A DNA stretch of 64,000 nt from Pterobdella sp. o SKG-2022 (taxonomy: Eukaryota > Annelida > Clitellata > Hirudinida > Piscicolidae), in contig OZ038321.1 in NCBI GenBank assembly GCA_964035795.1, forward strand, positions 24,279,454 to 24,343,453, given 5' to 3'. Shown here in pieces: positions 1 to 12,287 of the stretch (positions are counted from its first letter, which is position 1; each line of letters begins with the position of its first letter). Under the pieces are notes generated by a model that had not been told where the DNA came from, ran no database searches, and worked only from the letters and a program-made list of their open reading frames with translations. Position numbers and translations under genes: made by a program.

Positions 1-200
1 AGGCATGAATCGAGAGTTTTGAAGATCTAATTTTAGGCATTTGAATGTTGGCTTTTTACACAATAAGTTTGAAGAAGTGTTAGCCTTGATGAACGAACAA
101 AGTAGCTGGCTTTTTTGTATATTATTTTATATTAATGAAAATCTAATTAAACTCAAAACTTTTATAAAATTTTTATGTTTTATTAACTTAATATACTTGC

Positions 201-305
201 CATAACACTGTCCATTGTAATTCGCGTAACCAGCAACGCATCCTGAAACATCACACGACGAAACTCCATTGACCAAAGAACATGATTTACAATTGCTCGG
301 ACACG
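201..305 (-). CDS. Module exon of the left paralogue with a GC-AG donor
   Basis: This exon matches the right-gene exon 15861-15965 (shared CSLVNGVSSCDVSGC block). It ends TATG followed by GCAAGT, the classic GC-AG donor form, whereas the right copy uses GTGACT at the same place. Only about 200 bp remain before the window edge and I see no further exon there. Confidence 0.7.
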
Positions 306-2772
306 CTGATAATGTTTAAAGTTATTTCTAAAATAATTCAGATTGGAATTTTATTTTCAATATGATTCTATGAATTAATTTTTATATGGGAATTCATTAA
401 TATTTCTTACTATCACATGTTCCTCCAGTAGTTATAGTGTATTTATCAAAACATTGACTGCACACTAAAGTGTTTGAAGAACCCAGAGAACATGTTTGGC
501 AATTCGATTCACATGCTTCAAAAAAATGTAATGATTTTACATTCTAAAGAACGTTATTACACTTTAGGAATTTGAAATTATGCGAAAATTCATGAAATAA
601 AAATTTTTTTTTATCAATTAAACTACGTACGAGCGCAGTTAGAAGGCGAAGCTGGACTGGGTCCATATCCTGGATTGCACATGCTGGGATCACATTTTCC
701 CGAGCCTGCTGTGAAACACTGCTTGCAGTTTGGGTCACACGCTGAAATTATGTATTTTTGCTTTAATTTGGCCTTAACCAAATCTTTTCTTTTTAATACG
801 ATAAAAAAATCAAACTTTTAATTTTTTTAAAGTAATTATAGGTTCATATATAAGTTCTCAACTCCAAACTATTTAAATGTACCTCTACAAGTGAAAGAAG
901 ACGGGTCAAAGTAATAAGCAAGCTTGCATGAGGATTGTCCATCACATTTTCCTGGCCCATTTGACGCACACGTCATACAATTTGGATCACAGGCTGTTAT
1001 GGTTTGAATTTTAGCTTCAATTTTGTTTATTTTTATCTTTCTTACTTAAAAAAATTATCTCTATTATTGATAATAATAAATATGGTTAAAATGAAGCTGT
1101 GATTCTCTTAAAAACGTTCTAAAATCTCTAAAAACTTAAACGAAGTTTTTATAAAAACAAATCAAAACAAATATGTTCAACGTTTCAAGTTCTCAAGTTC
1201 AATAATTGATAAGATATAAAACAAGTAATAACCGATTTGATCGGAATGAACTTACCTTGACAGGTTTGGGAAGTCGACAGACCGAAGCGAGATTCACACT
1301 GACCTGCATCACATTGGCCTGCTACTGAGCATTTCTTACAGTTTGCAGAACAGGCTGTATTGAATATCAATTTGAAACAACTGGAAAAATATCAATTTGG
1401 GTTATAGTAAATATAAAGTAAAGATTAGTTTTCAATAAACTAAAGACAAATCAAATTTTCAGAGATTTTTTGAATTTTTTGTAATATATTTTTGAAAATT
1501 CAAAGTTGAACTTTGCAAATTTTTTAAATATGTCAGTTTGCAACAATAATATGATTTTCGATAAAACGTTTTATGATGAAGCTAAAATTATAAAAAAACA
1601 CAATATTGGAGTCATTCTTAAGTTCAATTTTTTTCCATTACACGTGGGTTGAATAAAAAATTGAAGTACCCTTGCATGTTTTTGTACTGCTATCATAAAT
1701 ATAGTTTGCTTTGCAGCCATCAGAATCACATTTAGTTTCTTTGTTAATTTCGCATTTCAAACAACCTGTACTGCAAGCTATAGGGAAAAATAGGTTTATT
1801 ATCTAAATGAGGTTGATTGATTTTGTTGTATAAATTTTACAAACAAATAAAAAAAATGAAATATTTAATGCAAAAAATACATAATTACCAGGACAACTTT
1901 TCGTTGAACTCCTGTACGTGAAACCTGCTTGGCACTGTCCTTCATCGCAAAACCCCGCTCCATTGGTTGTACATGCATTACAGTTAGAAGCGCAAGCTTC
2001 AAAAAACAAAAAACTCGTAACTTGTCCATTATCAAACACCAGATAGTATATATTTGTTGCAAACGAATATAAATAGCCTTATATCGCAGAACTGAATAAA
2101 AATAAAACAAGATAACACTGCGTTTATCATTTTTTGTTATGAAAATAATCTTTTCGATGACCTAAAGATATTCTCTCCAGGTAACTAACACAAACCCTAA
2201 GACGTCGTGGCAACGTGAAGATAGTATTTTTAGCTTAGTTTTACAATAAAAAATATAAAAAACGCTGCGTCTACTTGTTTTGCTAGAAAGATCAAATGGA
2301 AATAAAAATTTTGAATATTGATATTATAAGCATGTTTTTTGTGTAATCTCAGATTTACCGCTGCAAAGTTTGAAATCAGCTGAAAGAAGAAATCCTGCCT
2401 TGCACTTTTTACAAATATACGTGTTGCCCAAGTTTTCAGCACATTCCTCACAGTTTAATGGGCAATCTGATTATAAAAATGCAAAACATTTGAAAAAAAA
2501 ACAATGAACAACCATTTTTTAGTCATATTATCTCGATAAAAAAAACGAAAAAAAAATTTAATTTATAACTTTTGAAAGAAAAACTTGCACTTTTCTCAAG
2601 TTTTAGAATTATTTTTTTTTAAATTTTATAAAACTATTCAAACCGATGCAGGCAGTTTTATCATTGGAGAGGAAGCGAAGGGCTGAACAGCTTGTGCACT
2701 GAAGGGGAGGGTTGGCGCTAGAAGCACATCCCGATGCTGTTGCTTGCCTCTTCCATCTTGGACTGCTATTCA
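201..2772 (-). CDS. Cysteine-rich furin-like modular protein, left paralogue (partial; 9 exons)
   Basis: Nine minus-strand exons, in transcription order: 2772-2644, 2466-2359, 1996-1889, 1777-1670, 1354-1256, 993-883, 741-631, 515-411 and 305-201. Every exon starts after an AG, is in phase 1-1 and reads open throughout. Each encodes one module of about 33-37 residues with six cysteines (C-x3-C-x2-C, later C and C, then G-Y/F, then C). The first exon instead holds a short four-cysteine unit preceded by RWKRQ, a furin-type R-x-K-R site. Exons match one to one, in order and nearly all in length, those of the gene starting at 12736 on the other strand, so this is an inverted paralogue. The gene continues past the left edge. 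I could not find its signal-peptide exon upstream of 2772. The function is unknown; by analogy with the right copy it is secreted or surface-anchored. Whether it is expressed cannot be told. Confidence 0.85.
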
Positions 2773-2779
2773 CTATCAA

Positions 2780-4780
2780 GTTATTTAGAAGTTAAATTTT
2801 ACAGCTATAGAATTAATATTGGTACTTTATTTTGTGCTAAAAAAATCTGAAACTTCAAATAAATACTTGAAATAAAAAGTTTTTAATGTTTGAATAAACA
2901 ATTTCAAAATGAAATTTAATTGAAATGTGGAAAATTAACGTAAAACTATTTTTTTTTATAAAAAATTTCATTTCGACAAAAAAGTTGAATGAATGAATTT
3001 CAAACAACTAACAGAGCATCCATCGAATCAATTGGTAATTAAATATAGTCTATTTAAGCTTAACTTCAAAACTAAAAAATGTAAGTTTAAAGAATTTTTA
3101 GCCTATCGTAAAAATGCCAAAAAAAGTTTGACCATCGATTTCTTATTAACAATTGTATCTCATTATAATAGTTTACCTGGAAAGATAAGAGTAATAAAAA
3201 CAAGAAGAAAACAATATTTCATAATTCAACTAAAATATTCAAGTGGTGAAATCCTAAAACCGGACTATCTCAACAGTCTTATTGTGTATCTTGTTTATTA
3301 CAGCTGTAAAATTTATTCAAATTTTCTAAAACTTTGAAAGATTGATCTAGTTATTCCAAATAGTCTCCTATTAATGAGCATAAAATGAGCGTTTTATTAT
3401 ATATATAAAGGCCATTATTGTTTCAAGTAAAGGTTTTTTCCCCTCCCTATCGTCGAATCGATGGTTGCTGGGTTTCATTGTTGGTATTTACTAAAGTTTC
3501 TTAGTAACTAAATAAACAGAAAAGAAACAAATAATTTATTTTTAAAAAACTCAAGTTATTGTTACATAATATTTTTAGATTCACAAAAGACCGCTGGATT
3601 TCGCAATATTGTCGCGAAAAAGATTTTTAAAATATTTTTGTATTCATAAAACAAAATGGGATATCTATAAATAAATCAGCATAAGAACTTCATAAAAATT
3701 GAAAAAATAGATCAAAGACATGCTTAGGATTTTTTCAAACCAAAGTAAATAATACATAATGAATGAAAACTACATATTTTATTTTAAAAATACGAAACTT
3801 TTCGTTAAGAATACGTCTCTACTTTACTTGAAAATTTTACAGTTTTAACAAGAATCTTTATGAACTTTAAATTGAAAATTTAGATTTGAGTAATTATCGA
3901 TGAAAATAGTTGAACTATTTCATGACGAGGATAGGAATATAACATAACATCGCATCATTCTTGGAAAAGGGAAAGGTTCTGACTATAATAAAATGATGAT
4001 GATGATGATTATGGTGATCGTATCATTCTGTTACAATGAACTTGAAAAATGTTTCTGAATTTACAGCGAAGAGAAGTAAAAGGAGATTTAAGTTGAATGA
4101 GTAAAACATACAAAAAAAGAACCATAAAAAAGAAAGCGGATTTATCATAAAAATGAAGAAAAGAAAGTAAAAAGTTGTGAGCAAGCAGAGGATCGTAGGC
4201 TGGCACTCTTTGAAGGCGATAAAAAACTAGAAAGATTGCAAAATAGATGAAAACAAAAAATTGTATACATTATAGTGCAGAGTCATATGAAAAATGATAG
4301 CAAAAATAGAGTTGTAAACGTTTTATGAAAGATGGAGAGACATGACATCATTTAGGAAAATGAGAGACTGGACTAGCAGTATAGTTAAAGTTGCAGTAAA
4401 GATTAAAGCTGAATTCAAAGAGATTATAGTGAAAAGGAATACAGTAAACAAAGCAAGAAAAAAAAGAAGCATAAAATAACTTTCAGAAAATCATTATTAA
4501 AAGCTGTTTGATGTAACAAAATTTTGAAAAACGCCATAAAAAGTAAAAAAAGAGAGGGAAATTGAAAAAAGAAACCGTAGAAAAACTCTTGCAAAGATTA
4601 GAAGTGAGCAAGAAAAAAACCAAGACAAGTCCAGGAATGAGTGTTCAATATTTTTGAAAAAATGAAATAAATCAACAAGAAAAAGCTGGAAGAGTTTCCT
4701 AGAATCAGGGGTTAAAAGAGCATCAATAACAATGTTTTAGAGACAAGTTTCAGTAGTTACACATTGTTTACATAGTTTCA
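2780..4780. other. Intergenic AT-rich stretch with one possible LINE relic
   Basis: No gene was recognised. A plus-strand reading frame of 114 codons at 2993-3337 has no recognisable domain. Its NSLPGKIR stretch resembles the tail of CR1/jockey-type reverse transcriptases (usually WNSLP..IR), so it may be a decayed LINE end; this is weak. A short ATG trinucleotide run lies at about 3992-4008. I could not find a signal-peptide exon for the left gene here. Confidence 0.35.
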
Positions 4781-5763
4781 CAATGGTTTCATTCCTATCT
4801 CTCTGAACGCCAACAGTTAAAAAGGTAGCTTTTCTTCTACTTCTCCCAATTTTTTGTTTTCGAGTCCATACTCTTTTTTCTATAGACATCTCTTTTTAGC
4901 GAAATCATACAAAAGCAAGTTGTTTTTTATCATCAGTTTGCTGATGACATCACACTCTATCGGTGTCTCATCTTGATCCTCCCCAGTCTCGCTAAGACTT
5001 TAAAAGTATCAACCAACTAATTTTCGGTTTTCTAACAAGCATCTTATGTTGAAAATGAAATGATTTTTGTTGGCAGTCTTAAACTCTTGTCCAAATCCAA
5101 CCTTCCTACCGAAATTACCTTCAATGGCATTACTCTTTCTGTAACTTTCAAATTGAGAATACAAAGTTTAACTCTCGACCTTAGCCCAAACTTTCTAAAC
5201 TTCACTTTTCAGATCATACAAGCATAATCAAACAAGTACGCAAGTCTCTACCCTTCAAAACCGCTTAGCCTTGACCTTCATTTTAGTTCTTTCCAGGCTC
5301 TCTTATTACAACTCTTCACTTTGCGGACTTCCAAACTGTCTCACTTCCATGCTTCAATTTCTCTAAAACGGCTTTGACAAACTCTTTCAAGACTAATACT
5401 ATTTTTTATCTCACTAACTTGCCTCGATTTTCAAAAGCCCATTTCAAGTTATTGCAGCTCAGCGCTTAAAATTAATGTTTTAATCAACTAGCCTATTCAT
5501 ATGAGGTTCTTTTATTATACAGACTCATAATTTCATCAGGTTTTTGAACTCCGGTTAGTGGCTGCACCAGCCTATCTCTTCCAAAATCTCTCATGTCGCT
5601 TTTTTTCACACACCGCTCTTCAATTCCCTTTCATTCAAACTGCGTTTTTTCTTTTTTTTTGAACATTTTCGCTAGTTCTTTTGATTATGCAAGAGCCTCT
5701 GCAGCAAACCTAGTTTACAAACTGTGCGCCTTGCAAGTTAATTAATAATCTAATAATAATAAG
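4780..5763 (+). mobile_element. CR1-like LINE relic (plus strand, degenerate)
   Basis: The plus strand around 4935-4970 encodes HQFADDITLY, the reverse-transcriptase YADD-box region in the form it takes in the longer LINE at 56534-58815 (HQFADDITLF). Downstream, 5540-5760 carries the same 3' end as that family: a GLxLHQPVS-like block, then CTGCAGCAAACCTAGTTTAC and a short TAA-rich tail. Frames are broken throughout, so it is non-functional. The 5' limit is approximate. Confidence 0.65.
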
Positions 5764-5945
5764 TTACCAAAAGTAAGGACAACAAACATAAAGTATTTAT
5801 TAAATGACATGAAGCTTTTTGTAAGGCTAGCTTACATTATTAAGATTATCACTTGATAATGTAAACTACGAAAAGCTTCGTGTCATTTAATAAACACTTA
5901 GTGTTTGTTGTCCTTACTTTTAGATTCAGGCTATTGTACTTCAAT
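5764..5945. repeat. Palindromic MITE-like element, family A
   Basis: A near-perfect inverted repeat. The left arm begins AAAAGTAAGGACAACAAACA and the right arm ends TGTTTGTTGTCCTTACTTTT, followed by AGATTCAGGCTATT, which is shared with the copy near 28130. The arms also share TTTATTAAATGACA and a GAAGCTTTTTGTAAGGCTAG-like core. There is no coding capacity, as expected for a MITE or foldback element. It sits directly behind the TAA-rich tail of the LINE relic. Confidence 0.75.
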
Positions 5946-8020
5946 AAGTTACAACTTCATTATTTGATTTTTTGTGTCTCAGCAGTTCCATTGCTTGTAT
6001 ATTTTTTGTTGTAAAACTTTCGAAAACTTATTCATCATCATCATTTCTAACCGAAAAATTGCTCAATTTTTTTCAATGATTACTGAAAATGTTCACTTTT
6101 ATTGTTAAAACGACTATTCAAAAAGTTCTCAATTCCATCTAATTATGATTGAGAGTTACATCAATTTTTTGAGATTTTATGAAATTTTTAAAAGTGCTTC
6201 TTACATAAAACATTTTTCAGTAAGTGAATAAAATCTTAAATAGATTTTTTCGTTTGAATTCTAGGTTTTTCATAGTTTTTTTAAGTAAAATTGAAAATAA
6301 ATATTACTATATTGAAATAATGAAAATAATAATTGAATAGAAATATTTCTGTCATTAAAAATAATTTTTTTGAGTATAATGCGATTAAATGATTTTCATA
6401 TAGTTCTTGGTTTTAAATAAGTACTGAAATTGGAAATATCGAACAATAGGTTGAAACTGCTTAATAAATTGTTGTTAAATTTCAGATAAATCTTCCAAAA
6501 AGATTCAAAAATTTCGATTTATTTTTTATACAGAAAAAGGTAGTTTCGACAGAAACGAGTTAATAAAGATAACTGAGCAGTCCATTCTACTTAAGTGAAA
6601 ACCTACAAGGCCGTAGTTTTGACCCAACTACTTTAAGGTTGAGAAAGCTGAACAATCTACAGATGTCCCGAAAAAACTCTAACAATACTATACTCTGTAC
6701 AATTCTTTATGTACTCTAGAATGATATTATCTTCAATACCGATGTTTTATGAAAAGTATCTTTTCAATATTTTTACGAAGAATCGTAAAGCACCAATTTG
6801 ATAGGCTGTTGATGTTACCCGATTGACGGACTTCAAAATCTAAAAAAAACTTTTTCACAATCAAACAAAAAAAAACGAAAAAATGTTTTAACCATAGTTG
6901 AACGCTATAAAATATTCTTGGAGGCACATCTAAGAGATTTCAACATGAACGTTATCAAGTGCAAAAAAAGTGCTTTTGACAAGCTGGTTTGATTTGAAAT
7001 GATCCACAATGGTGCATTTTGAAAAAAAAACATTGCAATAGCGCATAAAAAACATTAGCAGCATAGCTTGAGGCAACCAGCTAGATAAGAAAAATTATTC
7101 TCCTTCCTGTGATTGGCTGTTTTAAAACAGGAGCGGTTAAGCCCATAAAAGGGTGAGTCTGATCGAACGAAGCGTTTATCTTTTTGCTGTGTTGTGATTG
7201 GTTGCTGAAAATTTCCAAAATTTGTATGAACCCGAAAACATATTTAATTGAAACAAAATGATTATTTTTCTCAAAATTTGCAAAGAAAATCTTAATTTGA
7301 AGCAACCAATTAAACCACAACAAAAAATTAACCTTTAATAATTGTTTTTTTCAAAATTTGCAAAAAAAAATTTAAAACTTCAGCAGCCAATCAGAAGACA
7401 GCAAAAGATTAACCTTCGTTTCGTCATTTTCTCGCCACATAAAATTCCTAAGCTTAAAAGTGAAAAATAATGAAACTTGTGAAAATTAAAAATTTCTTGA
7501 AAATAAGAAATAAAAATAAAATTAAAAATAAAAAACTTAAAACTAAAAAAATTGAATTTTATATATTTTTTAAATCTTAAATTTTTTGTGCAATTTTAAT
7601 TGCACAAAAAAAGAAAGTTTTCAAACTCCATTTTGTCTTATGATTTGCGAAATTCTCGTTGCTTCTACAAATCATCTTTTCGGGCTTTTAAAAACTGTTT
7701 TGAACCCCCTAGTGAAAATTTTTAAAAAATCTGCAAATTACACTGTTAGTTTTTGTTACTAAATTCGATATTTTCAGTAAATTTTATTTTGTAGTTTGTA
7801 CTTTTGTTAGTTGATGTTATACTTTTAGTTTTTTTCTCACTTTTTAGATGTTATATTTTTAGTTTACCTTTTGGTTAGTAGATGGTTTTTTTTTAATAAA
7901 ATAATAACGGCTTTTCTAGAATTTGGGTAAAGAAGGTATAGAAAGGGTCACAATTGATACATTCAAGAAAGTTTTTTTAGCAACATGTATAATTAGAAGC
8001 TGATATAATATCATTATTCA
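5946..8020. other. AT-rich spacer with a CCAAT-box cluster near 7100-7395
   Basis: No gene was recognised. Between about 7100 and 7395 there are four CCAAT-box cores in both orientations (TGATTGGCTG, TGATTGGTTGC, GCAACCAATT, GCAGCCAATCAG), inside imperfectly repeated and inverted segments (GTTGTGATTGGTTGC against GCAACCAATTAAACCACAAC). CCAAT boxes bind NF-Y in animal promoters. The cluster lies roughly midway between the divergent left and right genes, so a shared regulatory role is possible but unproven; an old repeat is the alternative. Confidence 0.35.
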
Positions 8021-8023
8021 TTT

Positions 8024-8590
8024 GTAAAGCGCGCAGTTTGCAAACTAGGTTTGCTGCAGAGGCCCTTGTGTAATCCTAGGAACTACGACAGAGAGACGCT
8101 GCTATAAAGATGCGTTTTTAAACGCTTGTGAAACTGTTTAAAAAAAGATGAAAGACGTAGATCAAGTGGAAAAGAATTCCATAAATGAGGGTCGATATAC
8201 TAAAAAAAGCGATATGAAAAAGAGTTAGAAGAGACAGGCTGATGCAGCCATAAGCCAGAGTTTGAGGACGTGAGACTCATGAGTTTGTCTGATAGAAAGA
8301 AGCTCATATAAGTAAGCCGGCTAATTGAAATATAGAGTATTAACGGTGAGCTACAGTAACTCGAACTGGGCTTTTTGTGCGACCGGCAACCAATGAAGGC
8401 GATCGAGGCAAGAACGAAATGGAAAATAATAGTCGACTTGAAGAACAATTTTGGCAGCGCGATTTTGAAGAGATTACAACTTAGAAATGAGACAGTTAGA
8501 AATAAAAGAAAGTAAGATAAAAAGAAAATATCTAGAGTGTAAAAGAGAACGATGAATAGCGAAAATTTTGTAATGCTAAAAAATTTCACA
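8024..8590 (-). mobile_element. CR1-like LINE 3' end (minus strand)
   Basis: The minus strand encodes SGLWLHQPVSSNSFSYRFF, matching SGLQLHQPVSSGLFTSRSF in the LINE at 56534-58815. The plus strand at 8030-8070 holds the complement of the family's 3' terminus (GCGCGCAGTTTGCAAACTAG). It is 5'-truncated and decayed. Confidence 0.6.
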
Positions 8591-8599
8591 AAAAATTAC

Positions 8600-9980
8600 T
8601 CAACAATTTCTATCTGAGAAAAAATTTTTTAGATCAAAAAATGATTCAGAGACACCTTGATAACGTTTTTTAATCATGTCATCTTAATTATTAGGAATAT
8701 TTGGCCTCCTAGAATATTGTACTTTTGAAATATCCTTTGAAAAATTATAGAATAAATTTCACAAAAAATTTACTCAAAAATTTGTATCTAAAAGAAATTT
8801 TTTTATCCAATATTTAAAAAAAATTATTTAAAGACATTTTAATAATGATCAAAAAATCATATATCTTACTTATTCATTAGGAATTTTGGCCTAGAGAGTG
8901 GTGCTTAATACAAGTCAAGCTAGTTAAAAATATTTTAATTCAAATTAAATTTCCATAATACCCTTAACTAAAATAACATCTCAAACTTATAGCAAGGCAA
9001 TTGAATCCCTAAAAAGGTGATGATCTAATAAAAATAAGTTTATGATGTGGCAATATATTAACAAAAGTCGTGCTAAAAAATATAAATTGCGGTAGTTCAA
9101 AGTATCAACCAAGTTTTTTGTAAATACGATATTGACTTTAAACGTCCATATGAATCCATATAACTATTCAATAAGATAAACTTCTACTTTAGTGCACTAC
9201 AGCTTAAGTAATAAATTTCAAGCTTCATAAGAAATGTCGTTATTTTCAGGAATTATTTTAGTATAAACACACCTTAGCTAAAGAAGGTCTCCAAGAGGTG
9301 AAGTTGGTGTACGGCGTGAAGCCCATTAGAAGAGCCCTTACGCACATTTCGGCAAAATTACAAAAAAGTTTTTTATTGGTTAATAAAAATAAAAATATTT
9401 TTTTTTTAATTTAATTATTTGAGTCTTTATAATAAAATAAATTTCATGAAAGCTAGAATCTGAGTTACTAAGAAAAAAAAGAAAAAGCCAGATATCTCTA
9501 AAAAATTATCGGAAAAATAACGAAAATATGTTTTGAAAGCTTAAAAATACTTTAATTAATAGTGATTTCAACGATCCGCAATGCTATACAAACACCCAGA
9601 CCTGAAACCCACTATTAAAGGAATCAAAAAATATAGGAAAGAAAAAGAGAAAAAAAGTGAGAGGGTTAGTAAAAGTTCAATCTCCGAAATATAATTTAAG
9701 TTTATTTCAAACAATAATAATTTTAATTATGAAAATTTTTGATCATCACAATCTAATATAGACTTAATACACTATAATGACTTTAATTAACGAATTCTAA
9801 TATTTAACTTTTAAATTATTTTATATAACTACCATATATTTTTTCGATATTTTTCTAATGAATTGTGATAAAGTTTTATTTATATAAAATTTCACTTGAT
9901 TTTCTAAATAAAGATTATTTATAAAAACATTCTTAGTTTGAAAAAATTATATGAAATTAAAAAAAAGTACACTTCAAAAA
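8600..9980. other. AT-rich spacer, no gene recognised
   Basis: No coding signal was seen. A stretch of about 90 bp at about 9265-9355 is visibly more GC-rich than its surroundings (for example GTGTACGGCGTGAAGCCCAT), but it has no frame or family I recognise. Confidence 0.4.
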
Positions 9981-9983
9981 CAC

Positions 9984-10073
9984 CTGAACAGCTAGACCCA
10001 TCCAACCAATGGGTACTTTTACATGCAGAACAAGTAGAAGCATCAGTACAAGTTGTACATCCTGTCGGACAAC
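9984..10073 (-). pseudogene. Orphan copy of an internal module exon (matches 26604-26693)
   Basis: Ninety bp on the minus strand with intact acceptor (TTTCTAG) and donor (GTGTTT). By eye it is identical to exon 26604-26693 of the giant gene except for one synonymous change (ACA for ACG, Thr). It encodes C-x3-C-x2-C-x5-C-x2-C-x9-C. Similarity continues about 19 bp into the downstream intron and then stops, and the upstream intron does not match. It lies in the spacer between the divergent paralogues in the orientation of the left gene, with no recognisable transcript context. It is probably a displaced duplicate or a gene-conversion footprint. Confidence 0.75.
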
Positions 10074-10321
10074 CTAGAAATTTCCTATATCACTCATGAA
10101 TTGATCAGGAAAATTGAATATCTATTAAATGAATGCTAAGTTAGTTATTTCAGTTAGAAGTTGCAACTGAATTTTATAAAATAAATAAAATATCAATTTT
10201 CCAATGTTTGCATCATTTTTCTGCTCAGTCAATTATTAAAAATTTTTTTTCCAAAAATAAAAAAAATTCTCAAAAAAAATCATTTGATCAAAAATTTATT
10301 TTATCACATTTTTACACTGCT

Positions 10322-10420
10322 TTTCTAGCACAGATTGTTTCTGACTTATAATATCCACCACCTATTACAAACTAGTGTACTCTGGCAAGCGCTACACACT
10401 TCTGGGCATCGTATTCAATT
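10322..10420 (-). pseudogene. Decayed orphan copy of the neighbouring module exon (matches 26311-26400)
   Basis: The minus strand reads TGCCCAGAAGTGTGTAGC, against TGCCCAGAAGGGTGTAGC in exon 26311-26400, and later shares GGATATTATAAGTCAGAAAC. A frameshift in the middle leads to a stop, so this copy is dead. It lies next to the orphan at 9984-10073 in the same order as in the giant gene, so both probably come from one duplicated segment. Confidence 0.65.
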
Positions 10421-10429
10421 TGAAAATCT

Positions 10430-12180
10430 CATTGTTAAAAATCAAAAACTATTATTATTATTATTATTTTATTTTTTTAAAATTCTTTATTTAAATGTTT
10501 GAAGAATGGTCTTGCGTCATTCAGTAAATACTAAGAAGGAAACCAAGCAACCATTGATTCAACTGAAAAAAACTGAAAGAATGAGACCTGCAAACAGTTC
10601 AATACAAATTACCAGGATGGCTCATAAGTTTGTTTTAGGAGATAACACAAATTTGTAGCATCGAGATTTTTTTTTATCCAATTACCATTTTTGAATTTTC
10701 AGAAATTTTCATGTTCAAATTTCAATGGAGAGTTTTGAAAAAACAATGGTTAAACCAAACAGACTAAACCTTCAAATTCGACCTTTCCATGGGAATCTTC
10801 AGCACTCTTATTAAAATTTAATTTACAATTTATTGTTAATTGCTTTTTCATTGTTTTATAATTTTTAAACTTGTCAGGCTATTCTCTATTTGACCGAAAT
10901 CTTCCATTTCTCAATAACTTCACTGCTTTCACACTGTCAATCCAAAGGTGTTTGAAACCCGAGTCAGCAATTAGTTTTTGTCATAAATATATTAATGAAA
11001 TATGAATTCGCATGTGAGACACAATTAAAATGAAAAAAAAATATGATAAGATGGTCCAATTCCATTCAAATATGACACTAGAAGCTTCTGAATATGTGTA
11101 GATTGAGCGATATTTCTATATGGGTGATGGCAGGTGGTTGAAAATTCAATTATTTTTAAAGTAAAAATTTATTTGAAACTGTTTCTGTGTGTAAAATTTA
11201 AATTTTATCTTATTAGTTGTTCATTGTTGTAAGCGTTTTTAGTAGTGTATTGTTTAATTATGGTGTTTGTTGAATGTTGTTTGATTTATATATCTGGTGC
11301 ACGATCTTGCTTAGTCATTTTAATAGGCTAACAGTGTTGTTTTTTAACTGTGAAGCATAGAGTGTAAAGGAATGTTTGAGTAGAAAGAATTATATTTCTT
11401 TCTAAAGGCTATGTCCGTTTGTGTTTTGCAGGGATTATAGCTAATGTTGATCGTTTTTGAGAATATTTTTTTTAAATACAGATTCTTTTTTGATAAGAAC
11501 AACAATTACAAAAAATTTGAAAAAAAAGTTGACTTTAAGTGAGCAAGCTAAAAATAAATTAAAAACTAATTATAAAAATTTATAAAAAGAAATAGAATGG
11601 CATGAATAAAATCAAATCGAATTAAAGCTACAGCCTAATAGAACCGTGAAACAACTACCTTCCAAGGGTATAATGATATACCGTAAATGAAAATGGAAAA
11701 AAGTAAAACAAATAATTCAAATTTAATAGAATAGAAAATAAGGTACTATAAGACCAGAAAAATCAATATTTTTATTTTATATATTTTTATATTGGGTTTT
11801 CTTAATCTTCTGGATGCTTTCAATACCTTTGGTCATATCATTTTGTGACATATTTTAGAAAAATACTTCCAAACTTTGAACCTTGTTTTTTCTGGTATTC
11901 ACTGAAACCTTTGAGTTCATTATAATACTTTTCCTACTTTTAAACTTTTACGTTTCACAAAGCTTTGCTTTTGGCTTTGAACTTTTTTCTGTGTTTTTTG
12001 TAGGCAAGACAGCGTTTTATCTTTTCTCTAATTATATCACATTTTTTGACATTGCTATTTAGATTTCAGTCTGAGACTTGTCATATTTCTTAATCTATTT
12101 ATAAGCTCAAAACTAATTTTTCATTTTTTTATTTTTAATTTTGGTAAATGAGAAATAGTGTTTACAGAAAATCTGTTTTT
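10430..12180. other. AT-rich spacer, no gene recognised
   Basis: Holds a short ATT run near 10447-10468. I see no exon-like cysteine module, reverse-transcriptase fragment or other recognisable feature on either strand. Confidence 0.4.
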
Positions 12181-12182
12181 TA

Positions 12183-12287
12183 CTGCAAATTGTTTGAACA
12201 CAAAAGGAAATGTTACTTTGTTAACGAAAAGCTTTGTACTAAATAAAATTTCCTTTTGTGTTCAAATAATTTGCAGTATTTTCTTTG
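12183..12287. repeat. Palindromic MITE-like element, family B
   Basis: An inverted repeat. The left arm is TACTGCAAATTGTTTGAACA plus CAAAAGGAAATGTTAC; the right arm is its near-exact reverse complement (TTCCTTTTGTGTTCAAATAATTTGCAGTA). They flank a short loop with GTTAACGAAAAGCTTTGTAC. A second copy lies at about 35562-35640. It is non-coding and probably a foldback or MITE family. Confidence 0.7.

Noticed and set aside
2993..3337. 114-codon plus-strand frame as a gene
   Set aside because: No domain, no splice context and AT-driven composition; at best a LINE tail.
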